Positions 9,616 to 22,300 of a stretch of 64,000 bases of DNA are shown here, piece after piece; the stretch's first letter is position 1; each line of letters begins with the position of its first letter. The stretch lies in NCBI GenBank assembly GCA_025526995.1, contig JAHLKG010000033.1:160331-224330 (forward strand), in the 5' to 3' direction. The notes beneath the pieces are model-generated. The model did not search any database, was not told the DNA's origin, and saw only the letters and a program-made list of their open reading frames with translations. This stretch comes from Powellomyces hirtus (Eukaryota > Chytridiomycota > Chytridiomycetes > Spizellomycetales > Powellomycetaceae). A program made the position numbers and the translations under genes.

Positions 9616-12600
9616 ATGGTGAGTCGCAGTTTGTTGCGACTTCTCACATCGGCAGTTATTGCCCTGTCGTGTACCCTTGACGGCGTTGCGGCTGTCACCT
9701 GGCCGACATCCTCTCGAACATGCGCCAGCGGTGAACTTTATACCTGTGACGAGACCACCCCGATTACCCTCTCATCCAACGTGACCTACACAAACTGCAT
9801 TTTTCAAAATTGCCCAATCTTAATCGCCTCATCGAACATCGTCCTCACATTCAACGGCGTCACAGTCGATGGCTCGGGTGGTCCATCCCCTTCCACGGAT
9901 GCATTAATTCGTCTGTCCAACTCTGCGCGCCTGAATGCCACGGATTCGATCTTTCAAAACATCAGCACCTCGGGGACCTCTAATTCCTCATACGGAGGAG
10001 CTCTATACGTGAACGGCGCCATGTTTACTGGAACAAATGTCGCTTTCAATCATAACAAGGCTTATCAAGGCAGTGCTGCTTTTGCGCGATCGAGCTCTAT
10101 CTTTCTTTGCAAAGGATGCACATTCACTGGCAACGGAGACCCAACTACTTCTAACAAGGGTGGCGCACTGATGACGCATGGGGGCGTTACGGCCAGCTTG
10201 ATCGACTCGACTTTTACAGACAATGCAGTCTACCATGACGGTGGAGGCGCTCTTTACTTGTTATCATCGACCGTCACGGGCAGCAACCTTACCTTTGCGA
10301 TGAACAAGGCTTTCCAGGGAGGCGCTGTCCAGCTCCAGGATTTCACGACATTCGAATGTAGCGACTGCAACTTCTACGGTGATGGAGTCACTTCCCTCAG
10401 TCGTTCCGTAGGTGGCGCTATCTATGTGGTATGTAACAAGCCTCCTGGAATCTGCTTATGTGTTTCAGTGGCTGAGCCCATCAATTAGAACAAAGGCCCA
10501 TTGTTCAAGTGGACTGGTGGCTCTTGTATCGGTGTTGGTGCCGCAACGAAAGGAAGCTGTTTATTCGTTGACTCAACCGTAGTTTTTCGAACGACATCGG
10601 CGACGCTGAAAAACAGTAAGGCTTGCGTTCTTACTTCTCACAGTGTTGCGCGATGGAGATCGTAAACCAGTCCTCCTCCCAGTTGTAATGCGCGATGGCG
10701 TTCTCGGAGCTGGTGTTATGGAGACTTCCGGCCATAACTCGTCGATTATTGCAACCAACGTCACCGTTCGCAATATTACGACAATCTCATCGGGAGCAGT
10801 CATTGTGAGTTGCGCCTTGGCTGGATGGGCAGACAAATTTCGTCTCGACTCACATCTGTTACGCCCTATAGGTCGGAGATGGAAGCGCAAGCTTTGCGGA
10901 CAGTACATTCCAGAATCTCTCCGCCAATTACGGTGGTGTGGCCTCGGTATGTCTCGTATGGTTGGTCGCCGTAAATCCTCTTGACAAATAATCAGGCTCA
11001 CTCCTTCATTCGCGCAGATCACTGGTAAAAACACCGGCCACAGCGGTCGATGCTCGTTCACAAACTGTCTCATGGAAAACATCCACGCCATTACCGGCGG
11101 AATCATCTATGCCAAGGAGCTGGCGTCCATTACCATGCACAAATCTACCGTGCGATACACCAGGGCCGCAAAGTCTGGAGGGTTTGCGTCAGTCGATTTG
11201 GGCGCCATCGTGACCGTCAGTGACTCCGTCATTACCACCAGCTCATACAATACGAGTTCCATTGGTGGCGTGGTGGCGCTGAAAACCGGGAGCCCGAGTG
11301 CTGGAATCTCTAAGTTCCACTGCACGGGCTCGACCGTCATGACGGGAAGCACGAAAACTGCTGGTGGATGCATATACAATGTAAGTGCATTGTTGTATGT
11401 GAAGTTGTAAGAATCCCCCTTAATAACGCCAGTCTCTCCAGAACAATTCCACTGTTTTGCTGACCGACAACTGCACATTGACCAACTGTCAGGCCGTTTC
11501 CGGCGGAGGCATTTACAACGAAAACAGCGGGAATTCCACTCTAAGCGGAAACGCCGAAATCAAACACTCCACCGCCGTTCTCTTTGGCGGAGGTATCTAT
11601 TTGGGCGGACCCAATGCCAACTTTCATCTGACTCAAAGCTCGGTGATTCGAAACAATACGGCTGGAAGGTGCGGAGGAGGTATCGATACCACTACCGACT
11701 CCTTTGCTGACGACACGGCGACCATCAAATGGAACATTGCTCCGTGTGGTCCTGCGGCCTGTTTGAGAAACACCACTGATGATGGCTCTACTGGTTTGCT
11801 TCATGTGCAACAGGAAGCTACAGTCTTGGGATTGGTGGAATGGATGGATCGCCGCAATGTGTGCAATGGCTATGATGGGCCGACCATGACATCTTCATCT
11901 GCCACGCCGTCAGCAACCATAACCAGCTCAGCGGCAGACGCTGCGGCGGAACCGACTACAGCGCTCGTGGCCGAGGCTAGCTCTACAACAGCTGATAACG
12001 ATTTTTCTACTAGTTCGGCGGAGCCCACTTTCACCAGTAGTGTCCCTGCCGAGTCTACTGCGAGCTCAACTGAGCCCACTAGTTCAACCAAACCCACCAC
12101 CAGCGCCGCTGCCGAGTCTACTACGAGCTTGGCCGATCCTATCAGTTTGGTTGAACCGACCAGCACCAGTAGCTCGGCTGCTGAATCCTCGACAAGCTCG
12201 GCTGAACCAATTACAACCAGCAGCTCGGCTGCGGAGTCCTTGACGAGCTCGGTTGAACCCTCCACAACCAGTAGCTCAGCTGCAGAGTCCTCGACGACCT
12301 CGGCTGAAGCCTCCACAAGCAGTAGCTCGGCTTCGGAGTCCTCGACGAGCTCACCTGAACCCATTACAACCAGCAGCTCGGCTGAACCCTCCACAACTAG
12401 TATCTCTGCTGCGGAGTCCTCGACGAGCTCGGTTGAACCCTCCACAACCAGTAGCTCAGCTGCAGGGACCTTGGCTGAAGCCTTCACAACCAGTAGCTCG
12501 GCCGCAGAGTCCTCGACGAGCTCGGCTCCACCCATGACAACCAGCAGCTCGGCTGCGGAGTCCTCGACGAGCTTGGCTGAACCCTCCATAACTAGTATCT

Positions 12601-14066
12601 CCGCTGCGGAGTCCTCGACGAGCTCGGTTGAGCCTATTAGAACCAGTAGCTCGGCTGTGGAGTCCTCGACGAGCTGGGCTGAACCCTCCACAACTAGTAT
12701 CTCCGCTGCGGAGTCCTCGACGAGCTCGGCTGAACCCATTACAACCAGCAGCTCGGCTGAACCCTCCACAAGTAGTATCTCTGCTGCGGAGTCCTCGACG
12801 AGCTCGGTTGAGCCCATTAGAACCAGCAGCTCAGCTACAAAGTCCTCGACGAGCTCGGCTGAAGCCTCCACAAGCAGTAGCTCGGCTGCGGAGTCCTCGA
12901 CGAGCTTGGCTCAACCCTCCACAACTAGTATCTCCGCGGCGGAGTCCTCGACGAGCTCGGCTGAACCCATGACAACCAGCAGCTCGGCTGCGGAGTCCTC
13001 GACGAGCTTGGAACCCTCCACAACTAGTATCTCCGCTGCGGAGTCCTCGACGAGCTCGGTTGAGCCCATTAGAACCAGCAGCTCAGCTACGAGGGCCTCG
13101 ACGAGCTGGGCTGAACCCTCCACAACCAGTAGCTCGGCTGCAAAGCCCTCGACGAGCTGGGCTGAACCCTCCACAACCAGTAGCTCGGCTGCAAAGCCCT
13201 CGACGACCTCGGCTGAAGCCTCCACAAGCAGTAGCTCGGCTGCGGAGTCCTCGACGAGCTCGGTGGAACCCTCCACAACCAGTAGCTCGGCTGCAGAGTC
13301 CTCGACTACCTCGGCTGAAGCCTCCACAAGCAGTAGCTCGGCTGCGGATTCCTCGACGAGCTCGGCTGCTGAAGCCTCTACGAGCCTTGCTGAACCCGCG
13401 GCTGAACCCACTGCCAGCTCTACCCGTGTATCATCAACCGGTTCAGCTGCCGCCGCGGCAAGCAGAAGTAGCGTAGCTGCATCACCCACTTCTAGCGCTA
13501 AAAGTGATGCCGCGGACACCGCATCAACCAATGCTGCCGCTGCTTCACCTACCATCAATTCATCCAAAGCAATGAGCAGCAGTCCCACACCCGCTACAAA
13601 ACTCAGTGCTGCTGCCCTCAAGCCGACCACCGAGCCCAGCGCGGCAAGTGCAGAACCTAACCCTACCCGGGACGCACAACCTACACCAGAGTCATCCAAA
13701 TCCGACATCTCGTCACTCCAAGAGACAACTTCGACTTCCTCAGCCGCAGCCCCTACAGCGACTGACCCGTCTTCTACAGTCTCCACAGAAACTCCCACAG
13801 AAAGCCCTGAACCCATCATTGCCAAGCCAGGCATACCCAAAGTCGCCGTCATCGGAGGTGCAGTCGGAGGCGCTACCGCCGTTGCCGCTGTTGCAGGTAT
13901 CATTGTTTTCTCCCGCTACGGCAAGGCCAAGGCAGTTAACATCCTTCCGTCGGAGCCCGGAACTCGCTTGGCTACGATCAACCCGTTGTACGTCAGCCCG
14001 GCGGCGATGATTGAGAACCCTATATACGAAGTAGAATATGTAGAGTATGTCTCGGAACCTCGGTAG
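9616..14066 (+). CDS. Cell-surface adhesin-like protein: beta-helix ectodomain, Ser/Thr repeat stalk, one TM helix, NPxY tail
   Basis: Six exons (9616-10428, 10489-10615, 10683-10804, 10872-10946, 11018-11380, 11442-14066) give 1374 residues with all phases closing. The ATG at 9616 starts a signal peptide (MVSRSLLRLLTSAVIALSC). Residues ~30-620 consist of short repeated rungs rich in Gly-Gly, Asn, Ser and Thr (for example GGALYV, GGGIYN), as in right-handed beta-helix, pectin-lyase-like ectodomains. Residues ~640-1295 are a Ser/Thr/Ala/Glu/Pro stalk built on a 17-residue tandem repeat. A hydrophobic helix (VAVIGGAVGGATAVAAVAG) follows near 1300, then a tail of about 50 residues with NPLY (1346-1349 region) and NPIY (about 1360) and more tyrosines. 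A role in contact or adhesion is inferred from architecture. Intron 10616-10682 could use an alternative in-frame AG at 10643, but that would leave only 28 bases. Confidence 0.8.
12160..13380 (+). repeat. Tandem 51-base (17-codon) Ser/Thr stalk repeats
   Basis: Successive in-frame units of about 51 bases encode variants of SSAAESSTSSAEPSTTS. Units differ mainly at a few positions (AEP/VEP/AEA; STTS/ITTS/IRTS) and some are shortened, which suggests unequal exchange within the gene. They form the extended, probably O-glycosylated stalk of the surface protein. Confidence 0.85.
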
Positions 14067-14942
14067 GGTAGAGACGCGGAAGATGACAAGGACCTCTTCG
14101 ATCGGGACGATTTGATCACGAGCGGCGCTTGTGTTACTTTTATTTCCTTGAACACAACACCCTGTTTCAACCGAATGGCGGTTGATTCCCTTTACCGCCA
14201 TCGATGGCCAAGGCGGAACAGAACTGCCGGTGACCTTGGTGGCGTGCAACAGTGTGCAATTGAACTCATCATGACAAGTGATCTTGTCTAGCAAACACAC
14301 ACTGGATGAAATCGATCATTAGAGCGACGCTGACGTCGAATCGCTTTCCTGTTATTCTGCCCCCCGATCAGGAGAAAGGTTTCATTGAACGGATCACATC
14401 AAAATGGTCGATGGCAATTGAGACCACAGCGCGTAATTATTGCTCGGTACATCGTAGCGTATCCTCTTAGGTCAATAAATACATGACTTCCCGTTCCCTA
14501 CAAAGCCTGCGTCCTGCACGTGCAAGGAGAAAGTTAAGCTTCATGTAAACAGGCGCCGCGATGAGGCACCTTAGATCAGCTATAAGGATTGCGAGCTATT
14601 TACGGATAGCCTGAGGTGGTCTGGAAGAAGCAAGTTGCGGTAATATATAGGGCTGTTGAGTGACGTGTCGGCCGCTCCGGAGGCCAACAGAACACTGCCG
14701 GTTCACTCCATATATCTGATTCCTTATACCGTCCCACTCGTTATATAATCTGATGGAGGTCCACGATCCAGCGACGGCGGATCCTCATGATCCTATTTGG
14801 GGCAGGTTCCGAATCGATAGACTCAAAAACGTGACACTTGGGTTCCTAAGTATGATGCGGAAACCGTTGTGAGAAGTTTAGACATTTGTAGCCTCATGTG
14901 CGGAGATTTCGAATCCTCCCAGTTTTAGGCGTCACGGCAGCA
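14067..14942. other. Intergenic between adhesin-like and receptor-like genes
   Basis: About 0.88 kb with no coding signal. A TATA-like TTATATAAT near 14738-14746 lies about 200 bases before the next ATG and could be its promoter. Confidence 0.45.
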
Positions 14943-16276
14943 ATGTGCAATCTCTTGTTCTCTCTTCGACATGCCAACAAGCGCCGCACCTACTACAATT
15001 TTTTGCTTGTGGTGTGCATGTCGACATACGTGGTGTCATTTATACCACTGATAAGTGAGTGAGTCCTTCGCAGCGACATGCCATTTCACACTGGTTCCGC
15101 TCACTGACACCTAATTCCCGCGCGAAGTATGCATTCCGACCGCGATAGAGCTGCCAAACATCGGCCGAGATCCGTCGAGCCCAAACCACGAAACATGGGC
15201 TTACGTCGACAAAATGTTGATAACCTGGAAAACGTTTTATGGTCTTGGTAGTCTGCAGTATATCATTCTCATGCAATACCGATTCCGCGTTGTCAAGACA
15301 ATTCTTAAATACAAGGACTACTGGGTATGACGTGGACGGATCCTGCGAAGCTGGGGCGTTCCGAAATTAACCATTGTCTGTATGTTCAGGACTGGGTGTT
15401 CATCGTGGTCACATTCGCAGTGTATGGGGGAACTCTGATTGCCTTTGGAACAATTGCGCCAGTTCCAATGGCTTCGAGGGACTTGACCCAGGCGATGGGT
15501 TTAGCCATATGGACAATGTATGCCCTGGTGGTGGACAACGCCGTGTCATTCACATTTATCTATCAGCTGTACAAGCTACGACGACGAGTGGGTGGAGACA
15601 GCAGACGATGGACGCAAGTTGTGACAGTCCTGGTTCTGGTCTGCATTGCCTCGTGGTTCTCCATCATCTCACTTGCCATGGTGAATATTTTCTGTCGGAA
15701 AGACGCCCCGTTTATCCGAACTTTTTTCAGAATCACGTACTCGTTCACACCATTGGAGCTGTCGGGCGCTCTGGTACTCAACCGAGGCAGGATGTTTCGC
15801 CTCAACGTCTGGTACTAACATCATCCTCCCTTCCGTAGGTGTTTATTTATAATGCGAAAGCGCTGATGACATCAAACGCAACCTCGTTGAACAAGGTCGA
15901 CGTCACGAATGCGCCACCCAACACGCGAGAGACGGTGAAAACGTCAACAGATCATACCGACCAGTTGCAATATACCATGGCATCATGTTCTGAAACACGA
16001 GAGCTCGAGTCGCATCAGACATCACTGCAAAAGCTGGCCTTCGCAGTGCTTCCAAAAACAGGGTCTTCTCTACTTCTACCGACCATCGATTCGAGCCCCG
16101 AGGCCCACAGTCGACAACCGGATCATGACATATTACGGAAAAGCACGGATAAGCGGGGTCCAAAGAGGTCTCCTAAAAATCCCGCAGCGTATCCTGACGA
16201 GGATGGAAATCTAGAAAATCCTCCCTGTGCTGCATTTTCTCAGAAAACGAATCTAGGAGATGCTGATGAGGTATAG
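14943..16276 (+). CDS. Multi-pass membrane protein, receptor-like topology
   Basis: Four exons (14943-15054, 15128-15324, 15390-15773, 15839-16276) give 376 residues with closing phases. The last intron contains a perfect TACTAAC branch site 20 bases before its AG. I see six strongly hydrophobic segments: one across exons 1-2, one ending YIILMQYRFRVV in exon 2, three in exon 3, and one spanning the exon 3-4 junction (ELSGALVFIYNAKALM). A polar Ser/Thr-rich C-terminal tail of about 130 residues follows. This resembles a G-protein-coupled-receptor layout, but only six helices are visible. A seventh may lie in an unrecognised upstream exon, or the start may be wrong. No family could be named. 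The gene lies 0.9 kb downstream of the surface protein on the same strand. Confidence 0.6.
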
Positions 16277-16594
16277 GAGTACGAGATAGGCAATAGCGAT
16301 AATATACCTTTCCATAGTAAAACAATAGATGCGTGCTGATTCGCAACAAAGACAACTCTTCCCTATCCTGTACTTTGTTCTTCTTGTGAGACGTCGGAGT
16401 TGCGTGGCGCAGTGTGGCTGTGGACTACACGTCACTCTCAAATTGCACACCTTCTCCTCACACCTCCCATCCGCGTCCCATACTTCTTCCTCGTACTTCC
16501 CGTCGCCAATTTCAGTGTGAGATCTCCCCTCGATAGCTTGCATTGTATATTTGCATTCCGACGCTTACGCTTCCCAGCCCGACTCATAAAAGCA
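16277..16594. other. Short intergenic region upstream of CPS1
   Basis: About 320 bases. An open frame runs in phase into the carboxypeptidase from 16400, but residues before the ATG at 16595 do not resemble the family and are probably 5' untranslated. Confidence 0.5.
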
Positions 16595-18568
16595 ATGGGT
16601 CATCCACTCGCACTGCAGACCGAACCTGCACGCGTCCCTCGCCGTCCGGGTCGCACGCCAATCGTGGTTGCTGCCCTCCTGACCGCGCTAGTCTTCTTCG
16701 CATGCCACGGCGGCATCCCCTCCTTCCCATCAGAGTCTCTCCGCGACGACACACCCACCTGTGCGCAGCCCAACCCCGTCGTCCCCGCTGTCCGGACGGA
16801 CATTACCGACAAGAACTACAATGGCTTGTTCCGGAATCCCGAATGGCGGGCGCAGGCAGCTGAGCGACTAGGCCAGTCGGTGCGCATCAACACGGAAACG
16901 TTCGATTATCTCCGCGATATGCCGCCTCCGAAAGAAGGCAAAGACGTAGAAGAACGTAAAGGCCTGGAGGAATTCCGGAAATGGCTGAAAGAGACCTACC
17001 CGTTAGTGCACAAAAAACTGTCCCTCGAGGTCGTTAACCGATATGCGCTGCTGTACACATGGGAAGGATCCGACCACGTTTCCAAGCCGCTTGTGCTGTG
17101 CTCCCATATCGACGTTGTTCCCGTGTCCCAGTCTTCGGTCGACCAATGGACCTACCCTCCGTTCTCGGGCCATGTGGACGGCGAGGCCGTGTGGGGTCGT
17201 GGAAGTGTAGATACGAAGAATACGCTGGTGGGAATTGTGGAAGCGGTTGAGGCGCTGTTGGCGGCGGACTTTGTGCCCCAGCGCACGGTTATTCTGGCAT
17301 TTGGCTATGATGAAGAGATTAGTGGTTACAATGGCGCAAAATTCTTGGCCGCTGCCTTGTTGGCCAAGGGACTCAAAGACAATGTTGGTCTTCTCGTTGA
17401 CGAAGGTGATTACAAAATACCATGCTCACACCTAATCCGTGCCATGAATTATCTATTAACAGCACGCATATTCTGTCTTCTCAAAGGTCCCGGCATCCAA
17501 TCCCAAATGAGTTCCACATTCGCCCAAATCGGCATCTCCGAAAAGGGCTACACGGACGTGACCATCTCCCTCTCCACCCCAGGCGGTCATTCCTCCATCC
17601 CCCCACCGCACACCAACATTGGCATCCTCTCCAAACTCATCACCGAGCTCGAAGCCCACCCCTACACCCCCGAACTCGTCGACACCAACCCCTTCCTCGC
17701 CTCTCTCCAGTGCCTCGCCGAGCACGCCAAGGACATCAACCCCTGGCTCCGCGCGGCGATCCGTAACTACAAAAAAGTCCGCGCGCCGCTGGTGAAATAT
17801 TTGGCAAAGGACAGTGCGACAAGGTATATGATGACAACCTCTCAGGCGGTGGATATGATGAGTGGCGGTGTGAAATTAAATGCCCTGCCGGAATTCTCCT
17901 CGGCGGCCATCAACCACCGCGTTGCGACCCACCAAACAGTCGCGGATGTGGAAGCCCACCTCGTCGTCACCCTCTTCCCGATCGCGAAATCCTACAACCT
18001 CAACTTTACCACCATTGACCACGCCAACACAACGCACTCGCACCACCAGCACCCCGACTCGACCGCCCACCTTGTCGTGGAAACGTACCGTGGCGCCCTC
18101 GAACCCGCACCCATCTCGCCCTCGACGGGTCCCGTATGGGACACCCTCGCAGGAACAGTCAGACGCGTCGCACAAGACGATTGGGTCACGCTCGGAACAC
18201 GGCCGGAAAACACCAGAGAGGGAGAGCAGAGTGTATTCGTCACCCCCGTGCTCATGGCGGCCAACACAGACACCCGTCACTACTGGTCTCTGACCCGCAA
18301 TATCTACCGGTAAGCAAAAACAACAACCAAAAAAGCTCTCATGCATCGCTCCGCCCCCCCCCCCCCCCCTCGCGGCTCACAGTCACATTACTGTGTCTAT
18401 AACCGTTTTACCTTTGCCCCCCCCCCCCCCCCCAGCTACGACCCCATCCGCGAAAACCGAATTGCAGGCATCCACACCGTCAACGAACACATTGCCATCT
18501 CGGAATTCATCGCCTCCATCGCCTTCTTCCATGAGTTGATACGTAACTGGCAGGAACTTGCCCAGTGA
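16595..18568 (+). CDS. CPS1: Carboxypeptidase S, M20 metallopeptidase (vacuolar)
   Basis: Three exons (16595-17405, 17487-18309, 18436-18568) give 588 residues. The N terminus has a short basic cytosolic stretch and a membrane anchor (IVVAALLTALVFFACHGG), as in yeast Cps1, which is delivered to the vacuole. M20 metal and catalytic motifs are all present: SHIDVVPV (His ligand and catalytic Asp), GRGSVDTKN (bridging Asp), YDEEISG (catalytic and ligand Glu), VDEG (Asp ligand), STPGGHSS in the dimerisation domain, and DTRHYW near the C terminus (His ligand). Family members release C-terminal residues from peptides after endopeptidase digestion. The first intron (81 bases) is a multiple of three but contains an in-phase change of family sequence, so splicing is favoured. 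The second intron carries two long C-runs. Confidence 0.92.
18354..18433 (+). repeat. Two poly-C tracts inside the last CPS1 intron
   Basis: A run of 16 C (18354-18369) and a run of 17 C (18417-18433) lie 47 bases apart in the intron 18310-18435. The second run directly precedes the AG acceptor and so acts as its pyrimidine tract. Exact run lengths may be affected by sequencing. Confidence 0.85.
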
Positions 18569-19308
18569 AAACAAACACGCGGCGAAAACGTACAAAAGAA
18601 AAACGAAACGCGCGGGCTTGCCAACATGGATTTTTGCAACGGTCTCTCCCCCCAGTTCGCTCAACACACGTAGCCTTCGTTTGGGGTGATATGTCATCTC
18701 TATGGCCTCCCTTTTTTCCCATGTGGCGTATAAGAACTAGGTTATTCTTTCCCCGCGGCCGCGTTTCTATACTTTCGTACTCTTTGCAATGTATCCTATG
18801 TATGTTGTATCTTGTAAAACGCAAACCAGATACCCCTTCACCCGAAATGTCGTGATCAAACGCTAAAAAAGCGCGCACCGCCACATCATTAGGGTTACAT
18901 TGTTATATGACTACAACAACAACAAAGAACAAAGAAAAGACGAAAACAAAATACTGCAATGCAGTGGTGTTGTATGTGGTCTATGTGGGGGTGCTGGGAT
19001 TGGGGGTAACATAGAGGTAGTCGGAGGTAAGGGTGGCGTTGTAAGTAACAAGGGTATCACGCCGAGCGCGATGAATCCGGCAAAGCTCTTAGCCGGCCCA
19101 GCAGGAAAATGTCCACCGCTGTCTCTTTTCCATTACTGTCCGATTTCCTCCCTCGTTCACATGGAATCCGAGTTCAGGAGAAGTCCGCGGGGCGGGGTTC
19201 AGGGTTGCTTTTCCCGTGACCGGGCTGGTGGTGTAGGAGATGGCCCGGGGGCCTATGGGTGGGAGTAAATCATCACTTCCACTCAAACGCTCATTTGTCC
19301 ACACGTCA
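18569..19308. other. Convergent 3' region between CPS1 and neurofibromin
   Basis: About 740 bases between the stop codons of two convergent genes. A-rich tracts around 18920-18960 could belong to 3' ends. No gene or RNA was recognised. Confidence 0.5.
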
Positions 19309-22300
19309 TCACAGCGCAACAATCGCATCCACCAGTTCGCACACCAACGACGCGCATTTCATTTTCCTTACGCGCGTCACGCCCGCAAAGCTGCCCGCAT
19401 CGGGTATCAGGCCCTGGAAACCCAGTTCCGCCAGTTTCGCCGCCATGGAGGACGAGGACGAAGATGAAAAAGACGATGCGGGGCCCGTAGCCGACGATGG
19501 GGTGGGCATAGTGGCCGACACGGTAGACGAGAGGGAGGGTATGGACGCCGTGGAGGGCGAAGATGCGGCCGACGTCGATAACGGTCCGCCTTCGTCAAAC
19601 GAGTGCGGATGCGGGTGATGGATGGACGGGGACGGGGCGGGGCTGTTGGACAAGCTGCCTGGATTGGAGCCGGACAAGCCGGCGAGGGCTCCCCGGCCAA
19701 GGTGCGGGGTGACGCCGCGGGCAGTCGTCGAGAGGTGGTGGCGGTAGTGCATCATGGCCTGCATGATGCGACTGACGCCCTCCAAAATCGGAACGGATTG
19801 GCTGGTGGCAAGGGTTTGATTCAATCGCGGCATGAGATAATCAGAGCTGCACGCAGAGTCAGAAACTTCAGTTAGCCTTGCGATGTGACACGATCAGGAT
19901 TTCACATATACATACATGACAGCAACCAGCTCGGGGACAACTTCCGCCGCCTCCGCCAATGCCGAGTAAATCATGACCAACTCCATATCATACTCTGCCG
20001 TCTCCAGCATGCTCGCCATAAAAAGGACCGCATAGGTAACGAGGTTTCCCGTCGCCTGCGGGTCATTCTCCATCGCCTGCTGGAACATCATCGAGCACGC
20101 TTTCATGCGAAGTGTCGTCGGATCCGAATGTTCCATGAAGCGGTCGTCGGTGCGCTTGGGGAGCAACGGCTGGAACCCGGCGCGTTTCCACATCTCGAGG
20201 GGTTTCTCGGCCGAGGGAAGGAGAGGGACGAGGTATCCCAGTCGCGCAGAGAACGGTTCGCGCACCCGGTCAGCCGCGGCAATATTGATGCAGACTTCAA
20301 ACGCCGCGGTCGTCGAGGTCTTGGTGACTGGGTGCTTAAGACCCTTGAGCAGATTGGCAGAGAACGCAAACGGGAACGCGTCCAGGCTGAAGCGGATGCC
20401 GACGAGGGCGTCGAGTCGAGTAGCCACATCTTCAAACCCGTCTCGGGCGACCAGGAGCGTCCGAGCAACGCCGTCGCGATCAAAACACCCCTTGCCATGA
20501 AGGGTCTTGAGCACAACGACCATGAGCACCAACGCCGATTGGAAGATCGGCACATGGCCAATCTGGATGAGAGCGAGCGACAACCAGAACATGGGGCGGA
20601 GGTACCGCGAGTCCGGGGGCAGACCTCCAACGATATCGCACAACGACATGGTGATGCTGATGATGAGCTGCGAATCGTTTTCCTCAAACAGGGTCAGCGC
20701 TCCACGCATCGCCACCAGAATCTGGTAAAGCAGGTCGTCGTCCACTTCGTCTCGCGCGAGGCATCCGAGAACAATGAATGCTCGAGGTTGGATCGCCGGG
20801 TTGTATTGAAACGCCGTACTTGCAATGAACGACATCCACCTCGCTCGCCATAACGCAGATTGATCTACATCAATATAAAAAATCCAAATCTGTTGAGCAA
20901 AGACAAGAGAAGTCTGATTCTAAGCCGCGCGCCTGCATTTTCAAATCTTACCCGCATCCCTTGCTCCCGTATTTGCAATATCCAACAAACACTTGACCAC
21001 CAATTCCAATCCCCCAAGCGGCACTTCGCGCGCCACATCCGACCCACCCGACGCATCTCCTGCCGCGACTCCAAACGGGAGACACAGTTTCGGGTCCGCC
21101 AGCTCCACCATAAACTGCTCCAGGCTCGCCCTCGCATTCGGGTCCAGCCGGCCCGACGTCGCGAGCGCATGGACGGCATTGATGATGATGCCGTGGATGC
21201 TGGTACGCACCAAAGGGGACCCAATGCCCGCGACCATCGAGACAATGTAAAAGACGTCTGGAATGATGTTGTCAATGTTTTCCCAGTCGTCAAATGAGAT
21301 GTGCAGCGCAAGGCGAATCAGGACCGCAATCTCGGTCCAGGCCGGATGGTCTACCAGAGCGGGGACCGATCGGTAGGACGTGGAAACAATGGCCTTGCGC
21401 AGGTGGGAAAGGATCTTGCTAGAGACGGGGTACTCGCTCGAGGACGTCAGGCAATGCGCAATGTTGGCAATGACGTCCACATCTGCCGGGCGCGAGGCGC
21501 TGTCGAGGGCCGCCTGCAACAACATGTCCACAATCATCGGTACCAGCGTCGGCACTTGGCTCAGCCCAACCCAGATGGTCGCGCGGAAAGCAGTTTCCAG
21601 TCTCGAGTCCTTGATGGTGGCTTCGACCAGCGACAAGAGCACCTTCTTGAGTCGCGCTTCGCACTCGCTGCCTTCGTCGGCATACATGCCGAGGTTCGCA
21701 ATCCAAGGGGCAACGTACTGCAAGCACGCCAATTTCAACGTGGGCGTAACGCGATTCAAAGCGAGCGCGCATTCCGCCATCAAAGCCAAGGTAAGCTCGG
21801 GGCGGGTCGTCGCGATACGCTTGCTGATCTCCTTGATAAACGACTGGTTGCTCGACGGGATAAACACTCCACGTCCGCTGAAAATGCGCTCTCCGCCAAC
21901 GTTACCCACACCAACGCCAATCTCAAACTCGCGGCACACGGCACACAACAGATCGTATCCCGTGCGTCGGACATACGCATCCGTGCTGCCAAACGTGATG
22001 AACGCCACATTCAGCAACGCACCAGCGACGTCGGCCGGCAGCAGCGCTTGCCGCTGGTTTCGCAATTCTCGCGCGCCAATGTTGTGCGTAGACATCATTG
22101 ACGGGCGATGGGCGCGGTGCAGACGGTAAGTGGTGAGCATGGTGCGGATCGTCTGAACAATGATTTCCGCTTTCGGCGACGCAAACGTGAGCGGGATCGA
22201 CGTGGTCCCGCCACGCGACAGCCCGTTTCGCTCCAGGACTCGAACGACAAACTCTTGATCGCGGGAAATGCCAAACTCTTCAATGTCGGAAGCATGGATG

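Noticed and set aside
10616..10643. Alternative acceptor giving a 28-base intron in the adhesin-like gene
   Set aside because: It is in frame but too short to splice plausibly; the AG at 10682 gives a 67-base intron and better sequence.
11870..13903. Two long minus-strand frames with a repeated AELLVVEGS pattern
   Set aside because: They are the reverse frame of the Ser/Thr stalk repeats; the sense frame has signal peptide, introns and TM context.
15801..15838. Reading the receptor-like exon 3 to the stop near 15818
   Set aside because: That stop lies within a TACTAAC branch site; splicing from 15774 restores a continuous membrane helix.
21301..22129. Overlapping plus-strand frames of 250-270 codons
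   Set aside because: They are shadows of neurofibromin exon 4, which has clear homology on the minus strand.
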